DNA from: Tuctoria greenei
Taxonomy: Eukaryota > Streptophyta > Magnoliopsida > Poales > Poaceae
NCBI GenBank assembly: GCA_036927565.1
Contig: JAYESD010000004.1
Coordinates: 92,756,942 to 92,820,941, forward strand
Length of the DNA stretch: 64,000 bases
Reading direction: 5' to 3'
A program made the position numbers and the translations under genes. The notes under the pieces are model-generated. The model saw only the letters and a list, made by a program, of their open reading frames with translations, made no database searches and was not told the origin of the DNA. Positions within the stretch are counted from its first letter, which is position 1, and each line of letters opens with the position of its first letter. Below, piece by piece: positions 46,094 through 57,616 of this stretch.

Positions 46094-48210
46094 ATTGTGG
46101 ATTCAGGTTGCTCATGCCACATGACCGGTAACAAAGATAGGTTCTCCTCCCTCTCTTTTGCGTCACGTGTAGAGAATGTTACTTTTGTCGATAATTCTTC
46201 AACTCCTATAATTGCTAAGGGTTCGGTTAGAGTAAATGATCACTACACTTTGAAGGATGTGGCACTTGTCAAAAATTTGAAATACAACTTGCTTTCTGTT
46301 TCACAATTGCTAGATGAAAATCTGGAAATTATTTTCAATAAAAACTGCAACAAAGTTGTAGGTTCAAATAGTGAGCTTATTTTTAACATGTCTCGGTATG
46401 GAAGAGTTTTTAAAGCTGATTTTGATATGTCTTCCTCTAAGCATAGGTGTCTAGTTGCTAATGATTAAAAGGACTTATATTTTTGGCATTGTAGACTTGG
46501 TCACGTAGCCTTTGATCACCTAACGCGTGTTAGTGCTCTTGATCGCGTACGTGGGCTACCTAAGCTTAAAGGGGACAAAGAAATTGTGTGCTCTTATTGT
46601 AGACATGCTAAGATGGTTGCAGGTTCACATACTTCTCTCACAATGATCATGACAACTGAACCATGTCAACTTTTGCATCTTAACACCGTAGGACCTTCAC
46701 GTGTTCAATCCTTCGGAGGTAAATGGTATGTACTTGTGATTGTTGATGATTATTCTATATACTCTTGGGTTTACTTTATGGCATCTAAGAATGAAGCTTT
46801 TAGTCACTTTAGAACTTTATTTCTTAGATTATCAATTGATCACCCAGGATCTTTAAAAGCAATTAGAAGTGATAACGGAACTGAATTTAAAAATCAATCT
46901 TTTGATCACTTTTGTTTCGAAAATAGAATATATCATCAATTTTCTTCACCATATGTACCTCAACAAAACGGTGTTGTAGAAAGAAAGAACAGAACCTTAG
47001 TTGAGATGGCTAGGACTATGCTTGATGAATATCAAACTCTTAGGAAATTTTGGGCTGATGCGTTAGCAACTGCTTGTTATGTCTCAAATCATGTTTTTTT
47101 GCGTGCTAAGCTAGGTAAAACACCATATGAGCTCCGGTTTGGACATAGGCTTAGTGTTACACACTTTCGGGTCTTTGGATGCAAATGCTTTGTTAAGAAA
47201 CATGGTAATCTTGATAAATTTGAACCTAGATCCATTGATGGCATGGTTCTTGTTTATCCATCTCATAATAGACGCTACCGTGTGCTTTTACTTGACACTA
47301 ACAAAATTGTGGAGACTTGTGAAGTGTCTTTTGACGAAGCTAGCCCAGGTACTAGCTCAAACATTGCAGGTCCAGATCCATATCCGCAGGGGGGTCATTT
47401 TTGTAGAAGATGAGGAAGAATTGGAGCTGCTGCCCGAAAATTCAGAAGCTAAAGACTTTGGTTCAGCTTCGGATGTTAATTCTCAACCAGCACCGACAAC
47501 CATCAACGCTGATTCAAATCATCCTCAAGTCACAAGCTCATCGATTTGTGATGAACATGAAGAAGAAGAATCTTGTGAGACATCTGTTCCCCTATGGTTT
47601 TACAAAGATCATCCCCCACAATAGATGATTGGAAGCTTGCACGAACGAGTCACACGGTCCAGGTTTTGCGATCCAAACTCTTATGCTTATTCTTCTTTTG
47701 TTGCTTCTTTTGAACCCAAAGATATATCACACGCACTCACTAATGAATCTTGGATTATTGCCATGCAAGAAGTGTTAGAAAATTTTGAAAGAAATAATGT
47801 TTGGAAACTTGTACCTCCACCTCAAGGTCACACTTTAATTGGAACTAAATGGGTATTTAAAAAAAACAAAGTGAGGATGGGGTTGTGGTTAGGAATAAGG
47901 CTAGGTTGGTTGCTCAAGGTTTCACTCAAGTTGAAGGTCTAGATTTTGATGAAACTTTTGCTCCTGTTGCTAGATTAGAAGCCATAAGAATTTTGTTAGC
48001 TTTTTCTGCATCTAAAGGTTTTAAGCTATATCAAATGGATGTTAAAAGTGCTTTTCTTAATGGCTACATAGATGAGGAGGTTTATGTGAAACAACCACCA
48101 GATTTTGAAAATTCAGATTTTCCTAATCATGTTTACAAACTGTCCAAAGCCTTGTACTGTCTCAAACAAGCCCCTAGAGAATGGTATGATAGGCTAAAAA
48201 CATTAGGAAG
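46094..48210 (+). pseudogene. C1 pol, first copy: protease, integrase, partial reverse transcriptase
   Basis: Protease starts IVDSGCSCHMTGN (DSG catalytic triad) at 46094. A TAA at 46466 precedes the integrase zinc finger (WHCRLGH, CSYCRHA). In the integrase core Asn (46682-46684) replaces the first catalytic Asp of DTVGPSR, while SDNGTEF and VVERKN are kept. The frame shifts near 47390, with a TAG at 47622 and another shift near 47870. Reverse transcriptase reads from RLVAQGFTQVEGLDFDETF to WYDRLKTL and is lost from 48211, before the YVDD box. The copy is highly similar to 48750-50890. Confidence 0.88.
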
Positions 48211-51200
48211 TGGTTTTATTCAAATAGTTCCTAAACAAAAAGAAGTGGTTTTCAAATCTGCAGGAGTATTGTCTCATTCGGTTTGAAATAAAAATGTTGT
48301 TTGCTCATCTAGACATGAACACAAAGTTAAATTTCATTGTACCTACTGTTGTAGAGATGGTCATGTCATAGATTTTTGTTATAGACTAGCTAAACAACAG
48401 AAAAGGGAAAGAATGGTTGCTAGATCTCATAACTTTCATGCAAAATTGGCTGCACATATTGAACCGAATGTACAACCTTCTGTTTTGAGTCAAAATCATT
48501 CAAAGTTTACCTCCGGACCTTCTGTTTTTGCCTCCGGAGCTACTGATTTTTGTGCTACACAAGTAACACCTTATACGTCAGTAGTTAAGAATAAAAAATC
48601 TCAAACTTTGACTCATAAACCTGCTGTTTTATCTCAGCTTTCGCGTGTTTTTCCTGCTGCACGTCGCGTGACTCAGTACTGGATTCCTAAATGCCTTTTG
48701 ACTAACCCCAGTATTGAGTCATCGACGTATTGTGCTTCTATGTAGGTTACACGTTTGAGGAAGGAGAACATTTGGATTGTGGATTCAGGTTGCTCACGCC
48801 ACATGACCGGTAACAAAGATTGGTTCTCCTCCCTCTCTTTTGTGTCATGTGTAGAGAATGTTACTTTTGCCGATAATTCTTCAACTCCTATAATTGCTAA
48901 GGGTTCGGTTAGAGTAAATGATCACTACACTTTGAAGGATGTGGCACTTGTCAAAAATTTGAAATACAACTTGCTTTCTGTTTCACAATTGCTAGATGAA
49001 AATCTGGAAATTATTTTCAATAAAAACTGCTGCAAAGTTGTAAGTTCAAATAGTGAGCTTATTTTTAACGTGTCTCGGTTTGGAAGAGTTTTTAAAGCTG
49101 ATTTTGATATGTCTTCCTCTAAGCATAGGTGTCTAGTTGCTAATGATTCAAAGGACCTATATTTTTGGCATCGTAGACTTGGTCATGTAGGCTTTGATCA
49201 CCTAACGTGTGTCGGTGCTCTTGGTCGCATACGTGGGCTGCCTAAGCTTAAAGGGGACAATGAAATTATGTGCTCTTCTTGTAGACATGCTAAGATGGTT
49301 GCAATTTCACATACTCCTCTCACAATGATCATGACAACTGAACCAGGTCAACTTTTGCACCTTGACACTGTAGGACCTTCACGTGTTCAATCTTTCGGAG
49401 GTAAATGGTATGTTCTTGTTATTGTTGATGATTATTCTAGATACTCTTGGGTTTACTTTATGGCGTCTAAGAATGAAGCTTTTAGTCACTTAAGAACTTT
49501 ATTTCTTAGATTATTAATTGATCACCCAGGATCTTTAAAAGCAATTAGAAGTGATAACGGAATTGAATTTAAAAATCAATCTTTTGATCACTTTTGTGCT
49601 GAAAATGGAATATATCATCAATTTTTTCACCATATGTACCTCAACAAAACGGTGTTGTAGAAAGAAAGAACATAACCTTAGTTGAGATGGCTAGGACTAT
49701 GCTTGATGAATATCAAACTCCTAGGAAATTTTGGGCTGATGTGATTGCAACCGCTTGTCAAATCTCAAATCATGTTTTCTTGCGCGCTAAGCTAGGTAAA
49801 ATCCCATATGAGCTCCTGTTTGGACATAGGCCTAGTGTTACACACTTTTGGGTCTTTGGTTGCAAATGATTTGTTAAGAAACTTGGTAATCTTGATAAAT
49901 TTGAACCTAGATCCATTGATGGCATGTTTCTTGGTTATCCATCTCATACTAGATGCTACCGTGTGCTTTTACTTAACACTAATAAAAATGTGGAGACTTG
50001 TGAAGTGTCTTTTGATGAAGCTAGCTCAGGTACTAGCTCAAACATTGCAGTTCCAGATCCATATCCGCAGGGGGAGAGCATTTTCGTTGAAGATGAGGAA
50101 GAGGTGGAGTTGCTGCCCAAAAATTCAGCAGCTAATGACATTGTTCAAGCTCCTAATTTTGATTCACAGCCAGCACCGACGACCACCATTGCTGGTCCAG
50201 ATCCTCCTCAAGTCATAAGCTCATCGATTTGTGATGAACATGAAGAAGAAGAAGCTTGTGAAGTGTCCACTCCCCTCCGGGTTCTCAAAATTCATCCTCC
50301 ACAACAGATCATTGGAAGCTTGCACGAACAAGTTACACGGTCCAGGTTTTGCAATCCAAACTCTCATGCTCATTCTGTTTTTGTTGCTTCTTTTGAACCC
50401 AAAGATATATCACACGCACTCACTAATGAATCTTGGATTATTGCCAAGCAATAAGATTTAGAAAATTTTGAAAGATATAATGTTTGGAAACTTGTACCTC
50501 CACCTCAAGATCACACTTTAATTGGAACTAAATGGGTGTTTAAAAATAAACAAAGTGAGAATGGGGTTGTGGTTAGCAATAAGGCTAGGTTGGTTGCTCA
50601 AGGTTTCACTCAAGTTGAAGGTCTAGATTTTGATGAAACTTTTGCTCTTGTTGCAAGATTAGAAGCCATAAGGATTTTGTTAGCTTTTGTTGCATCTAAA
50701 GGTTTTAAGCTATATCAAATGGATGTTAAAAGTTCTTTTCTTAATGGCTACATTGATGAGGAGGTTTATGTCAAACAACCACCGGGTTTTGAAAATCCAG
50801 ATTTTCCTAATCATGTTTACAAACTGTCCAAAGCCTTGTACGGTCTCAAACAAGCCCCTAGAGCATGGTATGATAGGTTAAAAACATTCTTACTTGAAAA
50901 GGGGTTTACCATGGGCAAGGTTGATAAAACTCTTTTTGTGCTTTAGCATGGCAATGACTCATTATTCGTTCAATCTCATGATCTTGTGTCCAAGTTTTCA
51001 GCTATGATGAGCTCGGAATTTGAGATGAGTATGATGGGAGAACTTATGTACTTTTTGGGGCTGCAAATCAAGGAAACCAAGGAGGGTACCTTTGTGCATC
51101 AAACAAAGTATACAAAAGACCTCCTAAGGCACTTCAACATGGACAAAAGCAAGCCTCTTCGGACACTAATGGGATCAGCAAAAACACTTGAACTTGATGA

Positions 51201-51499
51201 AGATGGTGAACCAGTGGATCAAAAAGAATATAGAAGCATGATCGAATCACTTTTATACCTCACGGCATCAAGACCGGACATACAATTCAGCATATGTCTT
51301 TGTGCACGGTTTCAAGCTTCCCCACATGATTCACATCGTCAAGCCATCAAAAGGATTCTCAGGTATTTACATCGAACTCAAGAATTTGGCATTTTTCTTC
51401 CTTCTTCCTCAACCGTTACTTTGAAAGTTTTTTTCGATGCTGATTTTGGAGGTTGTAGGATTGATAGAAATAGTACTTCTGGTGCTTGTCATTTTCTTG
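48211..51499 (+). pseudogene. C1 pol, second copy: zinc knuckle, protease, integrase, reverse transcriptase, RNase H start
   Basis: The junction segment carries a zinc knuckle CTYCCRDGHVIDFC (48338-48379) and a gag tail ending in a TAG at 48743. Protease (IVDSGCSRHMTGN, about 48776) and integrase (LDTVGPSR with Asp retained, SDNGIEF) follow in frame until a one-base loss near 49622. The frame then continues from 49687 with stops at 49867, 50452 and 50944. The reverse transcriptase lacks 11 codons, including YVDD, at the 50973/50974 junction. RNase H runs to GACHFL, where C2 is inserted at 51499. Confidence 0.88.
51495..51499. repeat. Left target-site duplication of C2 (tcttg)
   Basis: tcttg before the C2 LTR at 51500 recurs at 56261-56265. 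Removing one copy plus C2 restores the RNase H frame. Confidence 0.93.
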
Positions 51500-53401
51500 T
51501 GTAGGATCGAAGAGCACGTGAAAATCTACCAGAGGGGGGTGAATGGTAGATTTAAAAACCTTACGCAGCGGAAACAATTAAACCCCAAACCCTTTCGGCA
51601 GAAAAACGATCTGTTAAAGAAATCGTGTGTGAGACTAATCTAAACGTGTTTCACTGTGACAAAAGTGATAGATATCAGAGAGAATCGAGTCACAAAGACA
51701 AAACAAAAAGAATCACTCAAATCCGTCAAGAAAAACTCAAGTTATGATTGAAAGATCAAACAATGGTCAATCTGCCCTACCCGAGAAAAAAACAGTTCTA
51801 GAACGCTGCAAAGAAACTCGTGTAGATCATAGACCACAAATCCAATGACCGTGAAATTTTTACATATGATATACAATCAAGTTTTGAAGACAACCCGAAA
51901 AGAATCACGTCAATTGGATCTGTAAAACTCGAGTTATGATAAAACCACCGACAAAAGGTAGTGCTGTCCAGAAACTCGACGAGTAAAACTTGTCTGGAAC
52001 AAGTCTGATGAACAAGGCACAAAAGTTCCTTCAAACTATGAATTTTATTCAATAGAACACAAGAGGAACATCCCCAAAGTCGTACACCACGAGCTCTGGA
52101 CTCCCTTGCTTATATAACCAGCTCGAAAGCCAACTCAACTCAGATCAGGAACCTAATCCTACTCTGTTCATGAATCGTAACTTTCTATAACTGCTTAGGA
52201 TTCTTCTATATGCAGATAGAAGCAATCTTAAGACTTCCAAACACCTTAGGAACGTATCCCACATTCCTAAACAACTCAAATTCGTGACCCACACGAAATC
52301 CTATCATAACCAACTCAAATCTTTCCATATTTGAGTCAAACCCGACTCAGCCGCAGCCTGAGTCCAGAACCTAGTCGGTTGGACCTTTCCGACCAACTCT
52401 TTACGTCCACATCTCTTCATCACGTCTCGGAACCATGTAGCCACGTCCATGCACTCCTTGCACACGTGCAAATATCTTCCAATGACGCCCACGATACCTT
52501 CATATGCATTGTTCTTGATTCAATCATGTTGCGCAACCTCCTAATCAGCTCAACCACAATTCCTGCTGAATTTGATTGTTGGAACCTCATCTCCTCCCTG
52601 AGACTAGTCCAATGGATCCCATCACCAGTCATGTCTTGAACTCAAGCAACACCTGCACATGAATAAACAACCAATCCATACGAGCCCAAGTCCTCGACTT
52701 GACTCAAGTTAGTTCCGAACACAACACCCTACGTGAGAACCTCACATAAGCATGTTGCAAAACCACAATAACACGATATCATCCATATCAACCAAAACGC
52801 ACCAAAAACTTAGCAAATGAATACTAAGCAATCTTTCCAACAATGTAAAGCAAGTATGAAACATTGCAAATGAAAAGCAGAAGCACTACGGTCAAGTTCT
52901 GGACCTTGCCAGAGCAACCCGGACCTTGAGCCGGAGCTTACAAAAGCTAGTAGAACCTAGCGCCGGAGCTTACCAAAACTAGTACAACCAAGCTCCCGCC
53001 GGAGCTTACAAAACTAGCAGGACCTAGCACCGGAGCTAACGAGAACTAGTCGGAATTAGTAATCCCAAAAGCCGGAGCTAGAAAAATCAACTCGGAGCTT
53101 AGCAAAAACATGCCAAAGCTATCAAAAACATGTTGGAGCTATCAAAAACATGTCGGAGCTATCAAAGACATGTCGGAGCTAAAGATAAAACTTCACCGAA
53201 GCTGACAAAAGCTAGTCGGACCTAGCATCGAATGTAACCGGAGCTACCCAAACCAAGCCGGACCTACCGTCGGACCTTGCTGTAGCTCAGAGCTAGAGTC
53301 GAACCTTGATAAAAAGGTGTTTTGGTGATATTCAAAACTTTTATCGTCAAAGCAAGTGTATTCACTACAAGCCAATGTATTCAGCACACATAGGTCTTAC
53401 A
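51500..53401 (-). repeat. C2 3' LTR
   Basis: Complete 1902-bp LTR; plus strand tgtaggatcg...gtcttaca. It contains the inverted U3 repeat array (about 52910-53300). Confidence 0.93.
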
Positions 53402-54410
53402 ATCTCCCCCTTGATGAATGCATTGGCAACACCTTTTAAAATCCGAACATTGGCTTATTCACATAAAAGTTTTGAAAACAATTTCTCCCCCTTTGTAAAT
53501 CAAAGGTAAAATGAGAAGAAAATCCAAAAAATTATCCATATTATTTCTCCCCCTTTATTATCTCTTCCTATGCACATATTCTCTTTCTCTTCATGCTTAT
53601 CTCTCCCCCTTTGACAATGTATTCAGCAAGTCATGAGCATATAAACAATTTATCTCTCCCCCTTTAGTTTTATGAGCATATTATAACATATACATATAAA
53701 CAAAGCTCATCCAAGTCATACTATCAAGTAACTTACACTATCACATCAATAAGATACATAAAGTAGTGTAAGCCATGCTAGAGATCATATGTAATTTTCA
53801 ATTTAAGCAAGTCATGATCTCACAAACTTAACTGTTTCATAACTTGAAAGCATGACACTAGTTGCTGTATTTTCTTATTTTTCAAAGCATAAATTTAGAT
53901 CATATGATATTTGCAAGAGATTATATGCGCATCTGCCTTATTCTAACCAACCAAGCCAAGCCTATGTCATTTGACAATCAGAAGCTTAAGGACATGGTTT
54001 TAGTCATACACAACTTCTTCCAAGTTCATATCTAAGTGCAATGACAAGCCATCTCAAAAGAAGAAGTGCGATGCATGCATATTCTCTTGATATTTTCTCA
54101 ATTTATATTTGTTCATAAAAACTCAACATGTGAGTTGATTACTTGATGAATTCTTAATGATTTAAAAGCACTTGTGAACATGTAACAAGTTCAAAACAGC
54201 AAGAAAGTTCGACCATGACCAGTTTTAGTGTAAGTAATTATTCCAATTACTAGACAGGGCAAAAACTACAAAATGTATAACACGAGTAATGTAGTAAGAA
54301 CTTTCAGCATGTAAAAGGAATCACAAAGTCATATATGTATGAAATACTATGCTCATATTATTTTAATTTCAGATTGACACAAAGACTTCCCAAGTTTCAA
54401 AAACCCCCCC
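53402..54410 (-). other. 3' noncoding region of C2
   Basis: About 1 kb between the pol stop and the LTR, with several pyrimidine runs (tctccccctt) that are degenerate polypurine-like tracts on the minus strand. It is homologous to 56664-57616 of C1. There is no env-like frame. Confidence 0.7.
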
Positions 54411-55767
54411 TCAATTTAAGCCATGAGGATGCATAACCCCTATTTCACTACGAATGTAACAAAAACGTGTGAAATCCAAAGGTTTTGTAAAAATGTCAGC
54501 CAATTGTTGTTCGGTATCTACATGGTGAAGCACAATGTTTCCTTTTTCAACATTATCTCAGAGAAAGTGATACCTAATGTCAATGTGCTTAGTTCTAGAA
54601 TGTTTCACGGGGTTTTTAGCAATGGAAATGGCACTAATGTTATCACAGAATAGTGGAACACTATCTAGATCAGCCCCATAGTCCTTAAGTGTTTGAACAA
54701 TCAAAAGAATTTGTGAGCAAGCACTAGCAGCAGCTACATATTCAGATTCGGCTGTGGATTGTGCAACTGAATTTTGTTTTCTAGAGGATCAAGCAACAAG
54801 AGAATTACCAAGAAAATGACAAGCACCAGAAGTACTTTTCCTATCAATCCTACAACCCCCAAAATCAACATCCGAAAAAGCTTTCAAAGTAATGGTTGAG
54901 GAAGAAGGAAGAAAAATACCAAATTCTTGGGTTTCATGTAAGTACCTGAGGATCGTTTTGACAGCTTGACGATGTGAAGCACGTGGGGAAGCTTAAAACC
55001 GTGCACAAAGACATAAGCTGAATTGTATGTCTGGTCTTGATGCCGTGAGGTACAAAAGTGATCCGATCATGCTTCTATATTCTTTTTGATTCACAGATTC
55101 ACCATCTTCATCAAGTTCAATTGTTGTTGCTGTTCCCATTGGTGTCCGAAGAGGCTTGCTTTTGTCCATGTTGAAGCGCCTTAGGAGGTCTTTGGTATAC
55201 TTCGTCTGATGCACAAAGGTACCCTCCTTGATTTGTTTGATTTGCAGCCCCAAAAAGTAAGTGAGTTCACCCATCATACTCATTTCAAATTCGTAACTCA
55301 TCATTGCTGAAAACTTGGACACAAGATCATGAGAAGCACAACCAAAGATAATATCATCCACATACACTTGAACGAATAATGAGTCATTGCCATGCTTAAG
55401 CACAAAAAGAGTTTTATCAACCCTGCCCATGGTAAACCCCTTTTCAAGTAATAATGTTTTTAACCTATCATACCATGCTCTAGGGGCTTGTTTGAGACCG
55501 TATAAGGCTTTGGACAGTTTGTAAACATGATTAGGAAAATCTGGATTTTCAATACCCGGTGGTTGTTTGACATAAACCTCCTCATCTATGTAGCCATTAA
55601 GAAAAGCACTTTTAACATCCATTTGATATAGCTTAAAACCTTTAGATACTACAAAAGCTAACAAAATTCTTATGGATTCTAATCTAGTGACAGGAGCAAA
55701 AGTTTCATCAAAATCTAGACCTTCAACTTGAGTGAAACCTTGAGAAACCAACCTAGCCTTATCCCTA
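54411..55767 (-). pseudogene. C2 pol remnant: reverse transcriptase (with YVDD) and RNase H
   Basis: The reading frame from 55751 runs ARLVSQGFTQ, DFDETFAPVTR and MDVKSAFLNGYI, and keeps the catalytic YVDD (55353-55364). A TAA at 54993 follows CLCARF. RNase H then continues with further changes through TKHIDIRYHF and FTKPLDFTRFCY to a TGA at 54411. The N-terminal part of the domain is missing at the 55768 junction. It is the only YVDD-bearing Copia reverse transcriptase in the window. Confidence 0.88.
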
Positions 55768-56260
55768 GCCAGAGCAACCCAGACCTTGAGCCGGAGCTTA
55801 CAAAAGCTAGTAGAACCTAGCGCCGGAGCTTACCAAAACTAGACAACCAAGCTCCCGCCGGAGCTTACAAAACTAGCAGGACCTAGTACCGAAGCTAACC
55901 AGAACTAGTCGGAACTAGTAATCCCAAAAGCCGGAGGTGGAAAAATCAACTCGGAGCTTAGCAAAAACATGCCGAAGCTATCAAAAACATGTCGGAGCTA
56001 TCAAAAACATGTCGGAGCTATCAAAGACATGCCGGAGCTAAAGACAAAACTTCACCGGAGCTGACCAAAGCTAGTCGGACCTAGCATCAAATGTAAACGG
56101 AGCTACCCAAACCAAGCCGGACCTATCATCGGACCTTGCTGTAGCTCAGAGCTAGAGTCGGACCTTGATAAAAAGGTGTTTTGGTGATATTCAAAACTTT
56201 TATCGTCAAAGCAAGTGTATTCACTACAAGCCAATGTACTCAGCACACATAGGTCTTACA
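55768..56260 (-). repeat. C2 truncated 5' LTR
   Basis: 493 bases matching 52908-53401, joined at 55768 to reverse transcriptase at a few bases of shared sequence (gcc). Only the first part of U3, with the short-motif array, survives. Confidence 0.9.
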
Positions 56261-56663
56261 TCTTGGTAATTCACTTGTTGTTTGGTCCTCTAGAAAACAA
56301 AGCTCAATTGCAGAATCCACGGCTGAATGTGAATATGTAGTTGCTGCTTGTGCTTGCTCACAAATTCTTTGAATTGTTCAAACACTTAAGGACTATGGGG
56401 TTGACCTACATAGTGTTCCACTATTTTGTGATAACACTAGTGCCATTTGCATTGCTAAAAACCATGTGCAACATTCTAGAACTAAGCACATTGATATTAG
56501 GTATCACTTTTTCCGTGATAATGTTGAAAAAGGAAACATTGTGCTTCACCATGTAGATAACGAACAAAAATTGGCTGACATTTTTACAAAACCTTTGGAT
56601 TTCACTCGTTTTTGTTATATTCGTAGTGAAATAGGGGTTATGCATCCTCATGGCTTAAATTGA
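56261..56663 (+). pseudogene. C1 RNase H, continuation
   Basis: Resumes at the duplicated tcttg as LGNSLVVWSSRKQ, then AESTAECEYV, a stop near 56370, LFCDNTSAI, TKHIDIRYHFFRD and FTKPLDFTRFCY, ending with TGA at 56661. These are the standard Copia RNase H motifs. Confidence 0.9.
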
Positions 56664-57602
56664 GGGGGAGTTTTGAAACTTGGGAAGTCTATGTGTGAAT
56701 CTGATATTAAAATAATATGAGCATAGTATTTCATACATATATGACTTTGTGATTCCTTTTACATGCTGAATGTTATTACTACATTACTCGTGTTATACAT
56801 TTTATAGTTTTTGCCATGTCTAGTAATTGGAATAATTACTTACACTAAATCTGGTCATGGTCGAACTTTCTTGCTCTTTTGAACTTGTTGCATGCTCACA
56901 AGTGCTTTTAATCATAAAGAAATAATCAAGCAATCAACTCACATTTTGAGTTTTTGTGAACAAATATAAGTTGAGAAAAGATCAAGAGAATATGCATGCA
57001 TCGCACTTCTTCTTTTGAGATGGCTTATCATTTCACTTAGATATGAACTTGGAAGAAGTTGTGTATGACAAAAAACATGTCCTGAAGCTTCTGATTGTCA
57101 AATGACATAGGCTTGGCTTGGTTGGTTAGAATAAGGCAGATGCGCATATAATCTCTTGCAAATATCATATGATCTAAATTTGTGCTTTGAAAAATAATAA
57201 AATCCAGCAACCAGTGTCATGCTTTTAGGTATTGAAATAGTTAAGTTTGTGAGATCATGACTTGCTTAAATTGAAAATTACATTTGATCTCTAGCATGGC
57301 TTACACTACTTTATGTATCTCATTGTTGTGATAGTGTAAGTTACTTGATAGTATGACTTGGATGAGCTTTGTTTTATATGTATATGTTATAATATGCTCA
57401 TAACAATTAGAAATTTCTCTATTGAACCTTGCTGAATACATTTTCAGAGGGGGAGAGATAATATGGTGAATTATGCAAGGTGGAGAAATATGTATAGGGG
57501 GAGAAATTTATTTCTATCTTATTTGATTTTCAAAAAGGGGGAAATTGTTCTCAAAACTTTTCATGTCAATGTTCAGATTTAAATGGTGTTGCCAATGGAT
57601 CC
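56664..57602 (+). other. 3' noncoding region of C1
   Basis: No coding frame. Several purine runs (gggggagagataa at about 57450, ggggagaaattt at about 57496) resemble degenerate polypurine tracts. Confidence 0.7.
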
Positions 57603-57616
57603 ATCAAGGGGGAGAT
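57603..57616 (+). other. C1 polypurine tract
   Basis: atcaagggggagat directly before the LTR start tgtgagacc. Confidence 0.88.

Larger units (their letters stand above)
51500..56260 (-). mobile_element. C2: deleted Copia element nested in C1 in opposite orientation
   Basis: Same family as C1. From the right on the minus strand: the first 493 bases of the 5' LTR, a direct join to the middle of reverse transcriptase, then RNase H, 3' noncoding region, polypurine tract (complement atctcccccttgat at 53402-53415) and a complete 3' LTR. The rest of the 5' LTR, primer-binding site, gag, protease and integrase are missing. The tcttg duplication is intact, so both ends are original. Confidence 0.92.
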
